From the NCBI GenBank assembly GCA_963753845.1, contig CAVWEI010000002.1, positions 186,001-250,000 on the forward strand: 64,000 bases of DNA. Direction: 5' to 3'. Position numbers and translations under genes: made by a program. The notes under the pieces are model-generated. The model saw nothing but the letters and a program-made list of their open reading frames with translations, was not told the DNA's origin and did not search any database. This DNA comes from Thiosocius sp963753845. GTDB lineage: Bacteria > Pseudomonadota > Gammaproteobacteria > Chromatiales > Chromatiaceae. This document shows positions 16,841 through 25,962 of the stretch, piece after piece; within the stretch, counting starts at the first letter, position 1, and each line of letters begins with the position of its first letter.

Positions 16841-17737
16841 TCAGTCAGCGGATTGTTTGCCAACGACCTTGGCGAGCTCAGCGGCGTTCTTAAATGCAAT
16901 TCGATCCGCCACGTCTGGCGGGAGTTGGGCCAGCCAGCTTCGTGCCTCGTCGGCTATTTCGCCAAGCTCGGCCCAACGACTCGCGATGTAGGTGTCCATA
17001 CCGACAAGGAAACGGTCCGGTTGGTCGACAAAGAGTTGCCGCCAATCGTTTGAGAGTTTCCCGACCGGTGCGATATCGTTTCGGAACGAAAGCTCGATCA
17101 GCAACCTGGGGTAGCGCGCGATCAGTTCAGCTAGTCTTGTTACCGGCACATCGAATCCGGCATGGGCCCAGATAACGGTCAAATCTGGTGCGCGTTCGAC
17201 GATACGGACAATGGCGTCTTCGTCAGCATGGGCATGCAGAAAGAGACCACGCTCGACGGCCAAGTCGATCATCTCTGCCATCACCGGCGTCGAGGCGTTG
17301 GCGCCGAAGACGTGAAACTCGCCTATGCCGCGGTAGGGAATGGTGTCGAGGTGCTTTCTGAGATGCGCGACCAACTCGGGGTCTTCAAACCAGGTGCGGC
17401 GGTCAGCCGAGCTCCGATAAGGTCGCAGCAATGGAACGATGCGAGCCGGGTCGTGTGCGAAAAGGCGCTCGGTACCTTCTGTCGGTGTACTTGACACCAA
17501 GGCCCGCTCAATACCGGCTGCACGCAGACGCTCGATGGCGTTGCCAGGCGCGATCACATCCGAAACATCTTGGTTGTAATGTATGTGGGCGTCAAAAAGC
17601 GGCACAACCCCTTGGTGAGGCGCAGCCTGGATGATCGCGGCGTAAAGCGCCAGCGTCGCGATGACGACGATCCGCCATGACCACTGACAAGTGATAATGG
17701 AGTGACGACGCGGGTAGGTAAGCGCAACTATGGGCAT
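16841..17737 (-). CDS. Exported amidohydrolase-family metal hydrolase
   Basis: 298 residues. An N-terminal hydrophobic segment (about residues 20-38, ending IIQAAP) looks like a signal peptide or anchor with an unusually long polar start. The TIM-barrel amidohydrolase-2 metal residues are visible: DAHIHY (HxH) near residue 48, GEFHVFG, LHAHADED, IWAHAGFD and a late Asp in LVGMDTYIA. The substrate is unknown; relatives include decarboxylases and lactonases. It is monocistronic as far as can be seen, convergent with nothing, and sits 100 bases from repeat copy B. Periplasmic location is unusual for this family. Confidence 0.75.
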   Translation of the reverse strand: MPIVALTYPRRHSIITCQWSWRIVVIATLALYAAIIQAAPHQGVVPLFDAHIHYNQDVSDVIAPGNAIERLRAAGIERALVSSTPTEGTERLFAHDPARIVPLLRPYRSSADRRTWFEDPELVAHLRKHLDTIPYRGIGEFHVFGANASTPVMAEMIDLAVERGLFLHAHADEDAIVRIVERAPDLTVIWAHAGFDVPVTRLAELIARYPRLLIELSFRNDIAPVGKLSNDWRQLFVDQPDRFLVGMDTYIASRWAELGEIADEARSWLAQLPPDVADRIAFKNAAELAKVVGKQSAD

Positions 17738-18094
17738 GCAGGGTAGTCTGATGGTTTGGGTGTTGATTTGCGCTCAATAGTAACCCGGCCATTGCAATCG
17801 CGGAAAATCCATCTAACTTTCGTCAACTACTCGATGGAATAGGCTTTTCACTTGGAATCGGAAGTGAATAGTCATTGAAAAAACGGGCGTAGCATGGCGG
17901 CCGCGTGCGTAGCAACACGGGATGTACGCCCGCACACCTGCCGCTTCGACGTCTATCGTCGCGCCGGTAAGTTGTTGAGCTGGCTGCGGTTTGCGAGGGT
18001 AGTTCGCCGTGGGTGACCCTGCGTCGCTTTGACAACGACCGAACTTGCGCCAGATCATCGAGTATTTCGGATTGCATGGACTCCGGGGATATCT
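17738..18094. other. Divergent intergenic region
   Basis: 357 bases between the amidohydrolase (leftward) and the GGDEF-EAL gene (rightward). It contains an inverted repeat GGGCGTA (17885-17891) and TACGCCC (17925-17931) and a small CGACG-TCTAT-CGTCG hairpin. No coding region was supported. Both promoters should be here. Confidence 0.4.
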
Positions 18095-20749
18095 ATGACG
18101 GAAAGGTTTTTGGCATCTAGTCGCGATCTGACTGCTCGAGACTCATCGGCCATGCTTGAGGCGATTCGCCAGGCGCAAGCACAGTTTATTGTCGAGGCGG
18201 CGTCCCGCGAGTCGTTCGGCGACCTCTTGGATATCCTGCTGTCCATAACCGAGAGTGAATATGGGTTTATCGGCGAAACATTTCACGCCGATGACGGTTC
18301 GCCCTACCTGAAAACGCATTCCATTACCAACATCGCATGGGACGCAGAAACCCTTGCTTTGTACGATAAATATACTTCCGAACAAGGCATGGAGTTTCGT
18401 AACCTCAAGACATTATTTGGCCAGGTGCTGGAAACGGGGGAAGCAGTTATTGCCAATGACCCAGCGAATGACCCACGTGCTGGAGGCCTGCCACCAGGGC
18501 ATCCCGCCATGCGATCGTTTATGGGATTGCCTTTCTTTTTTAACGGGAAAATGATCGGCATGATTGGTGTGGCGAATAATCCTTCGGGCTACACGTCAGA
18601 GCTTGTCGACTGGTTGACGCCATTCCTGAGCACCTGCGCAACCTTGATCGTCGGTTACCGGAATTCCAGAGAACGCGCACTGGCAGAGCAGTCTCTGCAA
18701 GAAGTCAACAATAATCTTCACGCCGTGTTGAAGACTGTGCCGGATTTGATGTTCGAATTGGATGGAAGCGGCAGATATGTCGATGTCTGGGGTTTGCGCG
18801 GGGACTTGCTGTACGCCCCGATGAGTGAGCTGATCGGCAGCTCCGTCACTGACATTCTTCCCCCAGAGGCGGCGCAACGGGTGCTCTCCGCGATACGGGA
18901 TGCAGAGAAAGACGGTACGTCCTTCGGGCGCGAGATTCTTCTCCCCCTGCCGCAAGGTGCCCATTGGTTCGAATTGTCCGTGTCGAAAAAACGTAACGCG
19001 CCGGGCACACCCGATAGCTACATCGTGTTGTCTCGCGATATAACTGCAAACAAGGAAACGGCAGAGGAACTGCGCATCGCCGCGGCCACATTTGAATCCC
19101 AGGAAGCCGTCCTGATCACCGATGCAACCGCAAAAATCCTGCGCGTCAATAAGGCCTTTGAAGAAATTACCGGCTACAGCGCAGCCGAGATAATCGGGAA
19201 TGATCTGAATACTCTTGACTCAGAGCACCACGATGCGGCGTTCTACAAAGCCATGTGGTCGGAACTACGCCAATCCGGAAAATGGGTTGGCGAGATTTGG
19301 GACATGCGAAAAAGTGGGGAGCTCTATCCCAAAAACATGACCATCACGGCTGTCTACGGTGACAACCAGGAAGTAACAAATTATGTGTCAGTGTTCACCG
19401 ACATTGCGCAGCGCAAGCAGTCGGAAGATGAAATCCATCAACTTGCCTTTTATGATCCGCTGACGGAACTACCCAATCGCCGCCTGTTGGTGGATCGTCT
19501 GCAGCAGGCGCTGGAGAAAAGCCTGCGTAGCGGTCGTTATGGTGCATTGCTGTTTCTGGACTTGGATCACTTCAAGATAATCAACGATACGAAAGGCCAT
19601 GCAATTGGCGACCTGCTGTTGATTGAGGTGGCGGCGCGGCTAAAGACTTTCTCACGAAAGGTTGACACCGTTGCGCGACTGAGTGGCGATGAATTCGTGT
19701 TGGTGCTTGAAGAATTGAGCGAACAGCCGGGCGACGCGGCCACACAGGCGGAACTGGTTGCGGAAAAAATTAGCGCCAAGCTGAGCCGGGTCTATACGTT
19801 GGGAGATCATCAGTGCTACACGACGCCCAGTATCGGCATCAATTTGTTTCTCGGGCATCAGGACGATATTGATGTCTTGTTCAGGAATGCCGATGTGGCG
19901 ATGTACCAGGCCAAGGCGGCAGGACGTAATGCCATACGCTTTTTTGACCCCCAGATGCAAATAGCGCTGGAGGTGCGATCATCACTTGAAGCCGATCTGC
20001 GGCAGGCACTGGATAAGCAACAGCTTTCTCTGCACTACCAAATTCAGGTGGACAGCCAGCGCCATCCGTTGGGAGCAGAAGCGCTTTTGCGTTGGGAACA
20101 CCCCATGCGCGGTCTCGTTTTACCGGATCAATTCATTCCGATGGCTGAGGAAACCGGGTTGATCGTGCCGATTGGTTTGTGGGTGTTGGAGACCGCCTGC
20201 GCGCAGATCAATAAATGGCAACGCGATGCCGCCACCAAGGATCTGACCCTGGCCGTGAACGTGAGCGCCAAACAGTTGCGCGAGACCGACTTTACCGGCC
20301 AGGTGCAGCGCGCCCTGCATAAAGCTGATGTGAATCCTTCTCTGCTCAAATTGGAGCTTACCGAAAGCATCGTGCTCGAAAACTTCAAGGACGCGATCGA
20401 CTTGATGGAAAAACTGAAATCAATTGGCGTGAGATTTTCGTTGGACGACTTTGGTACCGGCCAGTCGTCTCTGAAGTATCTGAAAAAATTGCCGCTGGAC
20501 CAAATCAAGATCGATCGCTCCTTCGTGCGGGACATAGTCTCCGACCCCAATGACGCCACGATCGTGAACACTATTATCGTGATGAGCAAGGCGATGGGGC
20601 TGGATGTGATCGCGGAGGGCGTGGAAACTGAAGCCCAGCGTGAGTTTCTTGACCTTCATGGCTGCCCAAAATTTCAGGGCTATTTGTTCGGCAAACCAAT
20701 CCCGCTTGATCAATTCGAGAAAAAATTGAAGGGATTTTCTCAGGGGTAA
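18095..20749 (+). CDS. GAF-PAS-PAS-GGDEF-EAL c-di-GMP signalling protein
   Basis: 884 residues, soluble. A GAF domain covers about 30-195 and two PAS domains about 200-330 and 335-455. The GGDEF domain (460-625) carries SGDEF with an RKVD inhibitory site five residues before it. The EAL domain (645-880) has AEALLRW, LTESIVLE, LDDFGTGQSSL, KIDRSFV and AEGVE, all the residues expected of an active phosphodiesterase. The cyclase signature has Ser for the first Gly, so cyclase activity is uncertain and PDE is the safer prediction. The ATG at 18095 has CCGGGGA before it and is preferred to a TTG at 18029. The sensed ligand is not evident. Confidence 0.9.
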   Translation: MTERFLASSRDLTARDSSAMLEAIRQAQAQFIVEAASRESFGDLLDILLSITESEYGFIGETFHADDGSPYLKTHSITNIAWDAETLALYDKYTSEQGMEFRNLKTLFGQVLETGEAVIANDPANDPRAGGLPPGHPAMRSFMGLPFFFNGKMIGMIGVANNPSGYTSELVDWLTPFLSTCATLIVGYRNSRERALAEQSLQEVNNNLHAVLKTVPDLMFELDGSGRYVDVWGLRGDLLYAPMSELIGSSVTDILPPEAAQRVLSAIRDAEKDGTSFGREILLPLPQGAHWFELSVSKKRNAPGTPDSYIVLSRDITANKETAEELRIAAATFESQEAVLITDATAKILRVNKAFEEITGYSAAEIIGNDLNTLDSEHHDAAFYKAMWSELRQSGKWVGEIWDMRKSGELYPKNMTITAVYGDNQEVTNYVSVFTDIAQRKQSEDEIHQLAFYDPLTELPNRRLLVDRLQQALEKSLRSGRYGALLFLDLDHFKIINDTKGHAIGDLLLIEVAARLKTFSRKVDTVARLSGDEFVLVLEELSEQPGDAATQAELVAEKISAKLSRVYTLGDHQCYTTPSIGINLFLGHQDDIDVLFRNADVAMYQAKAAGRNAIRFFDPQMQIALEVRSSLEADLRQALDKQQLSLHYQIQVDSQRHPLGAEALLRWEHPMRGLVLPDQFIPMAEETGLIVPIGLWVLETACAQINKWQRDAATKDLTLAVNVSAKQLRETDFTGQVQRALHKADVNPSLLKLELTESIVLENFKDAIDLMEKLKSIGVRFSLDDFGTGQSSLKYLKKLPLDQIKIDRSFVRDIVSDPNDATIVNTIIVMSKAMGLDVIAEGVETEAQREFLDLHGCPKFQGYLFGKPIPLDQFEKKLKGFSQG

Positions 20750-20921
20750 GAGGCACGTGCCGGTCACGTTTTTCGCTGATCAAATGGGCATACGCCGATC
20801 ATTGGCATCGTGCGCTGGCCGTCAGATGTGACCCTGTATCGTATCCTCTCCGTTGCCAGGGTTTACTTCGGTTGGTAGTACTACCTGTCCGGTCAGACCA
20901 GAACAGGCTGGAGCGTCGCCG

Positions 20922-21785
20922 TCAGGCGGCACTGGCCTTGAGTGAAGGGAAAATCAGGTGCATGACGGCGGCCACCTGTAACTCGACCTTGTTGCGTATC
21001 CCCGCACACTGTTCAGGGCTGAGACCGGTAAGCTGCCACGCGTGCCCCGATACCGGGGCCAGGGCGGCGTCGACGCCCATGCCGTTATCGGTCCCCTCGG
21101 TCAGGTGCGCTGCGATATGGATCACGTTGGTGAATATATCGTAGTCGTGAGACTTCTCCGGCTCGACCTGGTATTCCGTCGGTTCCCATAGACTCTGCGG
21201 CAACTGCCACTTGCGCATCAGATCGGCACCCACCTTGGCATAGTCGACGCCCAACAGGGCGCGCTCAGCTTGATACAGCGGGGTACCCTGGTCGCGGGCA
21301 AGCTCGATCGCCTGTCGCGCCTCCTGCGGTGCAATCTGATAAATGAACAGGTGTCCGATATCCCGCAACAGGCCGCCAACGAACAGGCGTTCACTATCCA
21401 GAAAGTTACACAGGGTGGCCAGTTCGCGACTGGTAATCGCGCAGACGACGCTTCTCTCCCAGAACTTATGCATATCCACGATCTCGTTGGACATGCCCGC
21501 GAAGCTTTCAGCGACCGAGGTGGCCAGTACCAGATCATGCACCTCCTGCGAACCCAAAAGGCTCACTGCCCGGCTGACCGTATCGACCTCGGAGCCCAGG
21601 CCAAAGTAGGCGCTGTTCACAATGCGCAAGATCCTGGCGGTCATCGCGGGGTCGTTTCCCACTACCTCGGCGATGTCCGCGAGGTTGGAATTTGGATCAT
21701 CCAGGACGGCTTTCAGGCGCAGGTAGACATCAGGCAAGGACACCAGTCTGGCGTTTCGCGAAATGTCTTCCCACACGGTTGGCAT
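20922..21785 (-). CDS. HDOD domain signalling protein
   Basis: 287 residues, almost entirely one HDOD domain, the non-catalytic relative of HD phosphohydrolases. Characteristic segments are LPDVYLRLKAVLDDPNSNLADIAEVVGNDPAMTARILRIVNSAYFG in shorter pieces, then SVAESFAG and FVGGLLRDIGHLF. The LLRDIGHL region carries the degenerate HD remnant. HDOD proteins bind or regulate partners in c-di-GMP, motility and chemotaxis networks; the adjacent convergent GGDEF-EAL gene suggests such a link. Its Shine-Dalgarno GGGAG is inside a strong stem (21793-21839), implying translational control. The ATG at 21785 has that SD seven bases away. Confidence 0.85.
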   Translation of the reverse strand: MPTVWEDISRNARLVSLPDVYLRLKAVLDDPNSNLADIAEVVGNDPAMTARILRIVNSAYFGLGSEVDTVSRAVSLLGSQEVHDLVLATSVAESFAGMSNEIVDMHKFWERSVVCAITSRELATLCNFLDSERLFVGGLLRDIGHLFIYQIAPQEARQAIELARDQGTPLYQAERALLGVDYAKVGADLMRKWQLPQSLWEPTEYQVEPEKSHDYDIFTNVIHIAAHLTEGTDNGMGVDAALAPVSGHAWQLTGLSPEQCAGIRNKVELQVAAVMHLIFPSLKASAA

Positions 21786-21792
21786 GCGCCAT

Positions 21793-21839
21793 CTCCCGGC
21801 AAACCGATCTTACCTATGGCAGATCGGCTGCACCGGGAG
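21793..21839 (-). promoter_or_regulatory. SD-sequestering two-tier hairpin in the HDOD gene leader
   Basis: On the minus-strand RNA, CUCCCGG (from 21839-21833) pairs with CCGGGAG (from 21799-21793), and CCGAUCU pairs with AGAUCGG, giving two perfect 7-bp helices around a 10-base loop with a 5/4 internal loop. The inner face of the lower helix is the GGGAG Shine-Dalgarno of the HDOD gene, seven bases from its AUG. Folding would block ribosome binding. Thermometer-like or ligand-gated opening are both possible (inference). Confidence 0.65.
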
Positions 21840-22160
21840 AAACCTGAGGTCACGATTGGCCTCACGGTGGTTTGTCGGAGTTTTCCGGGCACCTGATGTT
21901 TTGAAGTGACAGTTTGTCAACAAGTCCGCATTCCTGCGGACCCGTTCCGGGGTTCAGTCCGACCTTTGTTGCTGATTAGCCGCCGCACGAACATTCGGCG
22001 GGACAACCTGACCAGGGGGGGCGGTTCGCCACAGGCGTTTTCCTGGGTTTGCCCGGTGGCTGGCGGTCATCCTGGTCAGGACCTCCGTCTACCTCCCGGT
22101 TTCTGTTCGGGGCAAGAGAATGTTGCTCGCGTGCCCTATTACCACTAGTTTTATGGGACA
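21840..22160. other. Structured leader region upstream of the 18-haem cytochrome
   Basis: No gene was found here. A GTCCGCA-TTCC-TGCGGAC hairpin (21924-21941) and a perfect 10-bp inverted repeat, CCTGACCAGG (22007-22016) and CCTGGTCAGG (22071-22080), lie between the HDOD and cytochrome genes. They could form an RNA domain in the cytochrome 5' leader or a looping operator. No match to a riboswitch consensus was recognised. Confidence 0.45.
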
Positions 22161-23648
22161 ATGAAACTTCGGACCTTACCCTTGGAGTTGCAGTTTGCTA
22201 TGGAAGGTACCGCATCGGCTGTTGGCGCCTCACCGGCGTCGCTGTTTTTTTTGTGTCTGCTGTTGCTGGCCCCCTTCCTCTGGCCGGCTTCGCTATTGGC
22301 GGCCGATGAAGAAGAATACGACCACGATACCACCAGCATCCCCACGGATGGCGCCCACCGCAGGCTCGGTTGCGAGGCCTGCCACATCGATGAGGAGTAC
22401 GAAGGTATCCCCACGCAGTGCCAAGGCTGCCACGATGGCGTAATTGGGCTGGGCATGCCTACCGGTCATATGTCCACTGGCCAGAATTGCGACGCCTGCC
22501 ACAATACGATCAGTTTTCGTATCCTTCCGGGTTCCACCCGGGCTACCGAGTTCGATCATGAACTCACCGGATTTCCGCTTCAAGGGGCTCACGGGGCACT
22601 GCTCTGCAGTGACTGCCATCGTAACCAGGTCTACCGTGGCACACCCTCGCGCTGCCAGGTTTGTCACGACAATCTTTCTGCACCAGGCAAACCGCCGACC
22701 CACCTGCTGTCCAACCTGGATTGCAGTGAGTGTCATAGTGTCTGGACCTTCGGCGTGGCCAGGTTCGACCACTTTACCACCACCGCCCCCTGCTTCAGCT
22801 GCCACAACGGCACCGTTGCGCCTGGTAAGCCGCCGAATCACATCGTCAGCTCGAACCAGTGCGGGGCCTGCCACAGCACCAGGGCCTGGTCACCAGTGAC
22901 GCGCGTTGACCATGCGGAAATCATGGGCGGTTGCTTCAGCTGCCACAACGGCACCATTGCACCTGGTAAGCCGCCGAATCACATCGTCAGCTCGAACCAG
23001 TGCGAGGCTTGCCATAGCACCGGGGCCTGGTCACCAGTGACGCGCGTTGACCACGCGGAAATCATGGGCAGCTGCTTCAGCTGTCACAACGGCGTGGTTG
23101 CGCCAGGCAAGCCGCCCAATCACATCGTCAGCCCCAACGACTGTGATGCCTGCCACAGCACCATCGCCTGGACGCCCGCCATATTCGATCACAGCGGGAT
23201 CTCGTCAGCGTGCATCACTTGTCACAATGGGGTCATGGCACCGGGCAAGCCCTCCGACCATCCACCCACCAGCAATTCTTGCGAGGCCTGTCACCGAACG
23301 CTTGCCTGGTTGCCTCTGCTGCGTATGGACCATAGCGAGACGACTGCTAGCTGCGTCTCCTGTCACAATAACCAGATCGCCACGGGGCAGTCGCCGAGCC
23401 ACATTCCGACGACGACGGACTGCGCCGCCTGTCACAGCACGTCCAGCTGGCAGGTCAGCCCGTCCCAGGTGGACCACACCCAAATTCCCTTGGCCCAGAG
23501 CCAGTGTTCGATTTGCCACCAGTCCGATCGGCCGCCGCCGGGCAACAATCATCCTCAGGGGAGAGACTGCATACAATGCCACGTAGCGCCTCCGCAAGGC
23601 GATTGGTGCAGCCAACCCGTACAAGACCGGCCGGGGCTATGCGAATGA
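22161..23648 (+). CDS. Secreted 18-haem c-type cytochrome with tandem dihaem repeats
   Basis: 495 residues with 18 CxxCH haem sites and an N-terminal export signal whose core is about residues 28-46 (cleavage near LLAAD). From the seventh haem on, a 47-residue dihaem unit recurs: CFSCHNG..APGKPPNHIV..CxACHST..AW...VDH. The late Asp-His is a likely distal haem ligand. The gene runs into an outer-membrane protein gene by a 10-base overlap, suggesting a cytochrome/porin pair for moving electrons through or onto the outer membrane. Start choice is uncertain: ATG 22161 gives a Lys/Arg N-region, while ATG 22201 would give a shorter signal. No close named cytochrome (MtrA, OmcS) is claimed. Confidence 0.85.
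   Translation: MKLRTLPLELQFAMEGTASAVGASPASLFFLCLLLLAPFLWPASLLAADEEEYDHDTTSIPTDGAHRRLGCEACHIDEEYEGIPTQCQGCHDGVIGLGMPTGHMSTGQNCDACHNTISFRILPGSTRATEFDHELTGFPLQGAHGALLCSDCHRNQVYRGTPSRCQVCHDNLSAPGKPPTHLLSNLDCSECHSVWTFGVARFDHFTTTAPCFSCHNGTVAPGKPPNHIVSSNQCGACHSTRAWSPVTRVDHAEIMGGCFSCHNGTIAPGKPPNHIVSSNQCEACHSTGAWSPVTRVDHAEIMGSCFSCHNGVVAPGKPPNHIVSPNDCDACHSTIAWTPAIFDHSGISSACITCHNGVMAPGKPSDHPPTSNSCEACHRTLAWLPLLRMDHSETTASCVSCHNNQIATGQSPSHIPTTTDCAACHSTSSWQVSPSQVDHTQIPLAQSQCSICHQSDRPPPGNNHPQGRDCIQCHVAPPQGDWCSQPVQDRPGLCE
22791..23213 (+). repeat. Three 141-bp tandem units in the multihaem cytochrome gene
   Basis: Units start at 22791, 22932 and 23073, each at TGCTTCAGCTG(C/T)CACAACGGC. The first two are nearly identical at the DNA level over long stretches, including synonymous positions, and the third is more diverged. 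Each encodes 47 residues and two haem sites. The DNA-level identity points to recent duplication or gene conversion. Confidence 0.8.
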
Positions 23649-25759
23649 AGCTCGCTGCATTGACCCGCCGCGGTAACATCGGCTGGCTGTTTTGCCTCCT
23701 GTTGTTTGGGCTCGCCCAGGGGGCGGGGGCAGTCGGCACGGAGCGTTTCCTTGAGCGCCTGTCCAGCGAGACCCGGGACGGCCGACTCGTGGTCAGTGTG
23801 CATTTCATTCAACGCGTGCAGTACATTTCGCACAGCCCAACGGATTACGGTGAGCGGCTCGAGATCCGTCTGCGCGGCGTTGGGCCCGCGCAGATGGTTG
23901 GTGCGGTCCTGGGTGAGGGGCTCAAGCAGCTGACTCCATCGCAGTTGCCGCAGATTCGAGAGGTCAGGGCCAGTGGTGATCTGGATACCGACCCCGGAGT
24001 CAGTATTTGGTTCGACCGGCCACGCCGCTTCGAGCTGCGGGCCGGCAACAACGATCGCACGATTGAGATCGTACTGGAGCAGGACTCCGGTCCAGAGGCT
24101 GCTGCCTCAGCCGAGCTGCTGTCTGAAGCACCGGCAGTGCCGCCCGGCACGACCCTGCAGGAAAGGGAGCTGGCCGAGCTCTTTCGCCAGGCACGCCTCG
24201 CTTACAATGCCGGTCGCTATCAGCGGGTCAACGCGATCTACGACAAGATCATCGCTTCCGGCATCGAGCCCTACGTGCGTGAGGCCACGGTGGCACTGGG
24301 CGTGACACGCGCCGAGCGTGGCCAGGACGCCCAGGCCCGAGCCCAGTTCGAGCGCTATCTGGAAGACTACCCGGAAGGGCCCGAGGCCCGGCGGGTTCAG
24401 CGTCTGCTCGATGATCTTTTGGCAGGTGAGGAAACGCGTGACGAGGAAGGAAGGCCGCAGGGGGAGCCCGAGCAACCCTGGCAGGTCTTTGGCAGTTTCG
24501 ACCAGTTCTACCTGCTCAATCATGGCAAGCTCGATGATCAGGGCAGCGAGACGTTCCGCTCCAGCCTGCTCAGCACGGCCAATGTCAACTGGCAAGGTCG
24601 GACCGGCGACGTCGATGTGAGTGGACGATTCTTAGGAAGCTACGACTACAGTTTTCTCTCCGACCAGGACAGCCAGTCGTGGTTCAGCTACATGTATCTG
24701 GATCTGGCCGGCGTGGATGGCCGTAACCAGGCGCGTCTCGGGCGCCAGCGACTCTCAGCGTCCGGGGTGCTGGGCTATTTTGACGGCTTGCACTACCAGT
24801 TCCGTATCGACGATCGCCGGGCAGTGCGCTACGTGGTCGGCTCGCCTGTGCGCTCGACGCGTGACGGGTTCGTCGAACAGGATCATCTCTTCAACGGCCT
24901 GGCCGTGGACTTCAATGGCGTCGATGACCGGTGGTTTCTGAGCCTCTACGGGATCTATCAGAGTTTCGACGGCGAGACGGATCGCCGCGCCCTGGGCCTC
25001 GAAGGACGCTATTCCGGTGACCAGGTCACTGCCTATTCGCTGCTGGACTACGACACCTATTTTGACCAGCTCAATCTCTTCTACCTGTTCGGCAATTGGC
25101 GGATTCGCGACGGTACGGTCGCCAGTCTTACGCTGGATCACCGGCGAAGCCCCGGGCTGGCCGTGAGTAATGCCGTGTACGGCCTGGGCGCAGACGACTT
25201 CGATGACCTGCAGGACAGGTTTTCACATGAGGAACTCGTGAATTTGGCCGAGGACCGCAGCCTGATTTACCGCTCCGCCTACGCCTCACTCACCCAACAA
25301 CTTGACAACAGCTGGCAGTTGCAGCTCGACGGCGGCCTCTCCAGCCTCCACGACGACAGCGAGATACCGGGTAACGACAGCCTGGACAGCGATGACTGGT
25401 ATCTCTCCGGTCAGCTGGTGGGCAACGATTTGTTAAAAACCGGCGACATGTTTTCGGCAGGCCTGCGCTATACGGATGCCGAGCGCATGGATATCACCGG
25501 GGTCCTGCTGCGAGGCCGGGTGCCGGTGAATGAACGCCTTCGACTGACTCCCCAACTGCGCCTGGAATATCGTGACCGCGACGACGGCGGCACTCAGCGC
25601 CGAATCCTCCCCAGCATGTACAGCACCTATCGGCTGACCAAACGCGCCTCGCTGGAGCTGGACATCGGGCTCGAGTTCAGTCACTTCAATGATGCCGGTG
25701 GCGGCGATCAGGACGACCGATTCCTCTATCTGAGCGCCGGTTACCGATACGATTTCTGA
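23639..25759 (+). CDS. TPR-containing outer-membrane beta-barrel protein, cytochrome partner
   Basis: 706 residues. A signal peptide ends at about GAGAVG. An N-terminal AMIN-like domain (about 35-150) comes first, then helical TPR-like repeats (about 170-275, LFRQARLAYNAGRYQRVNAIYDKII). A long beta-barrel region follows with alternating hydrophobic and aromatic strands, ending SAGYRYDF, a typical BAM-recognised C-terminal Phe. It starts inside the 3' end of the 18-haem gene, preceded by GGCCGGGG, so both are made together. It may be a porin that holds or exports the cytochrome, in the manner of porin-cytochrome conduits, though no MtrB similarity is claimed. An ATG at 23504 was rejected as it would cut far into the cytochrome and hide the signal peptide. 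Confidence 0.75.
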   Translation: MRMKLAALTRRGNIGWLFCLLLFGLAQGAGAVGTERFLERLSSETRDGRLVVSVHFIQRVQYISHSPTDYGERLEIRLRGVGPAQMVGAVLGEGLKQLTPSQLPQIREVRASGDLDTDPGVSIWFDRPRRFELRAGNNDRTIEIVLEQDSGPEAAASAELLSEAPAVPPGTTLQERELAELFRQARLAYNAGRYQRVNAIYDKIIASGIEPYVREATVALGVTRAERGQDAQARAQFERYLEDYPEGPEARRVQRLLDDLLAGEETRDEEGRPQGEPEQPWQVFGSFDQFYLLNHGKLDDQGSETFRSSLLSTANVNWQGRTGDVDVSGRFLGSYDYSFLSDQDSQSWFSYMYLDLAGVDGRNQARLGRQRLSASGVLGYFDGLHYQFRIDDRRAVRYVVGSPVRSTRDGFVEQDHLFNGLAVDFNGVDDRWFLSLYGIYQSFDGETDRRALGLEGRYSGDQVTAYSLLDYDTYFDQLNLFYLFGNWRIRDGTVASLTLDHRRSPGLAVSNAVYGLGADDFDDLQDRFSHEELVNLAEDRSLIYRSAYASLTQQLDNSWQLQLDGGLSSLHDDSEIPGNDSLDSDDWYLSGQLVGNDLLKTGDMFSAGLRYTDAERMDITGVLLRGRVPVNERLRLTPQLRLEYRDRDDGGTQRRILPSMYSTYRLTKRASLELDIGLEFSHFNDAGGGDQDDRFLYLSAGYRYDF

Positions 25760-25962
25760 CTGCCGATCAGGCAGCAGGAGTTTCGCGCGAAGCAAGACCG
25801 ATCAAATTCGGTTGCCGCTTGAGCATATGGCGGTTCTTTGCAAGATTGTCAGAAGCCCCATCAAGCGGCAGCCTTTCCATCGATTGTGTTTTCGCAATGC
25901 CCTGCATCCAATCCGATGTGAGCATAAGAACAGGGATCAATACATTTCCCGAGGAGGGAGCC

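Noticed and set aside
16841..17737. Opposite-strand frames overlapping the amidohydrolase
   Set aside because: Open on the + strand but without family motifs, export signals or ribosome sites; explained by GC-rich codon bias of the real gene.
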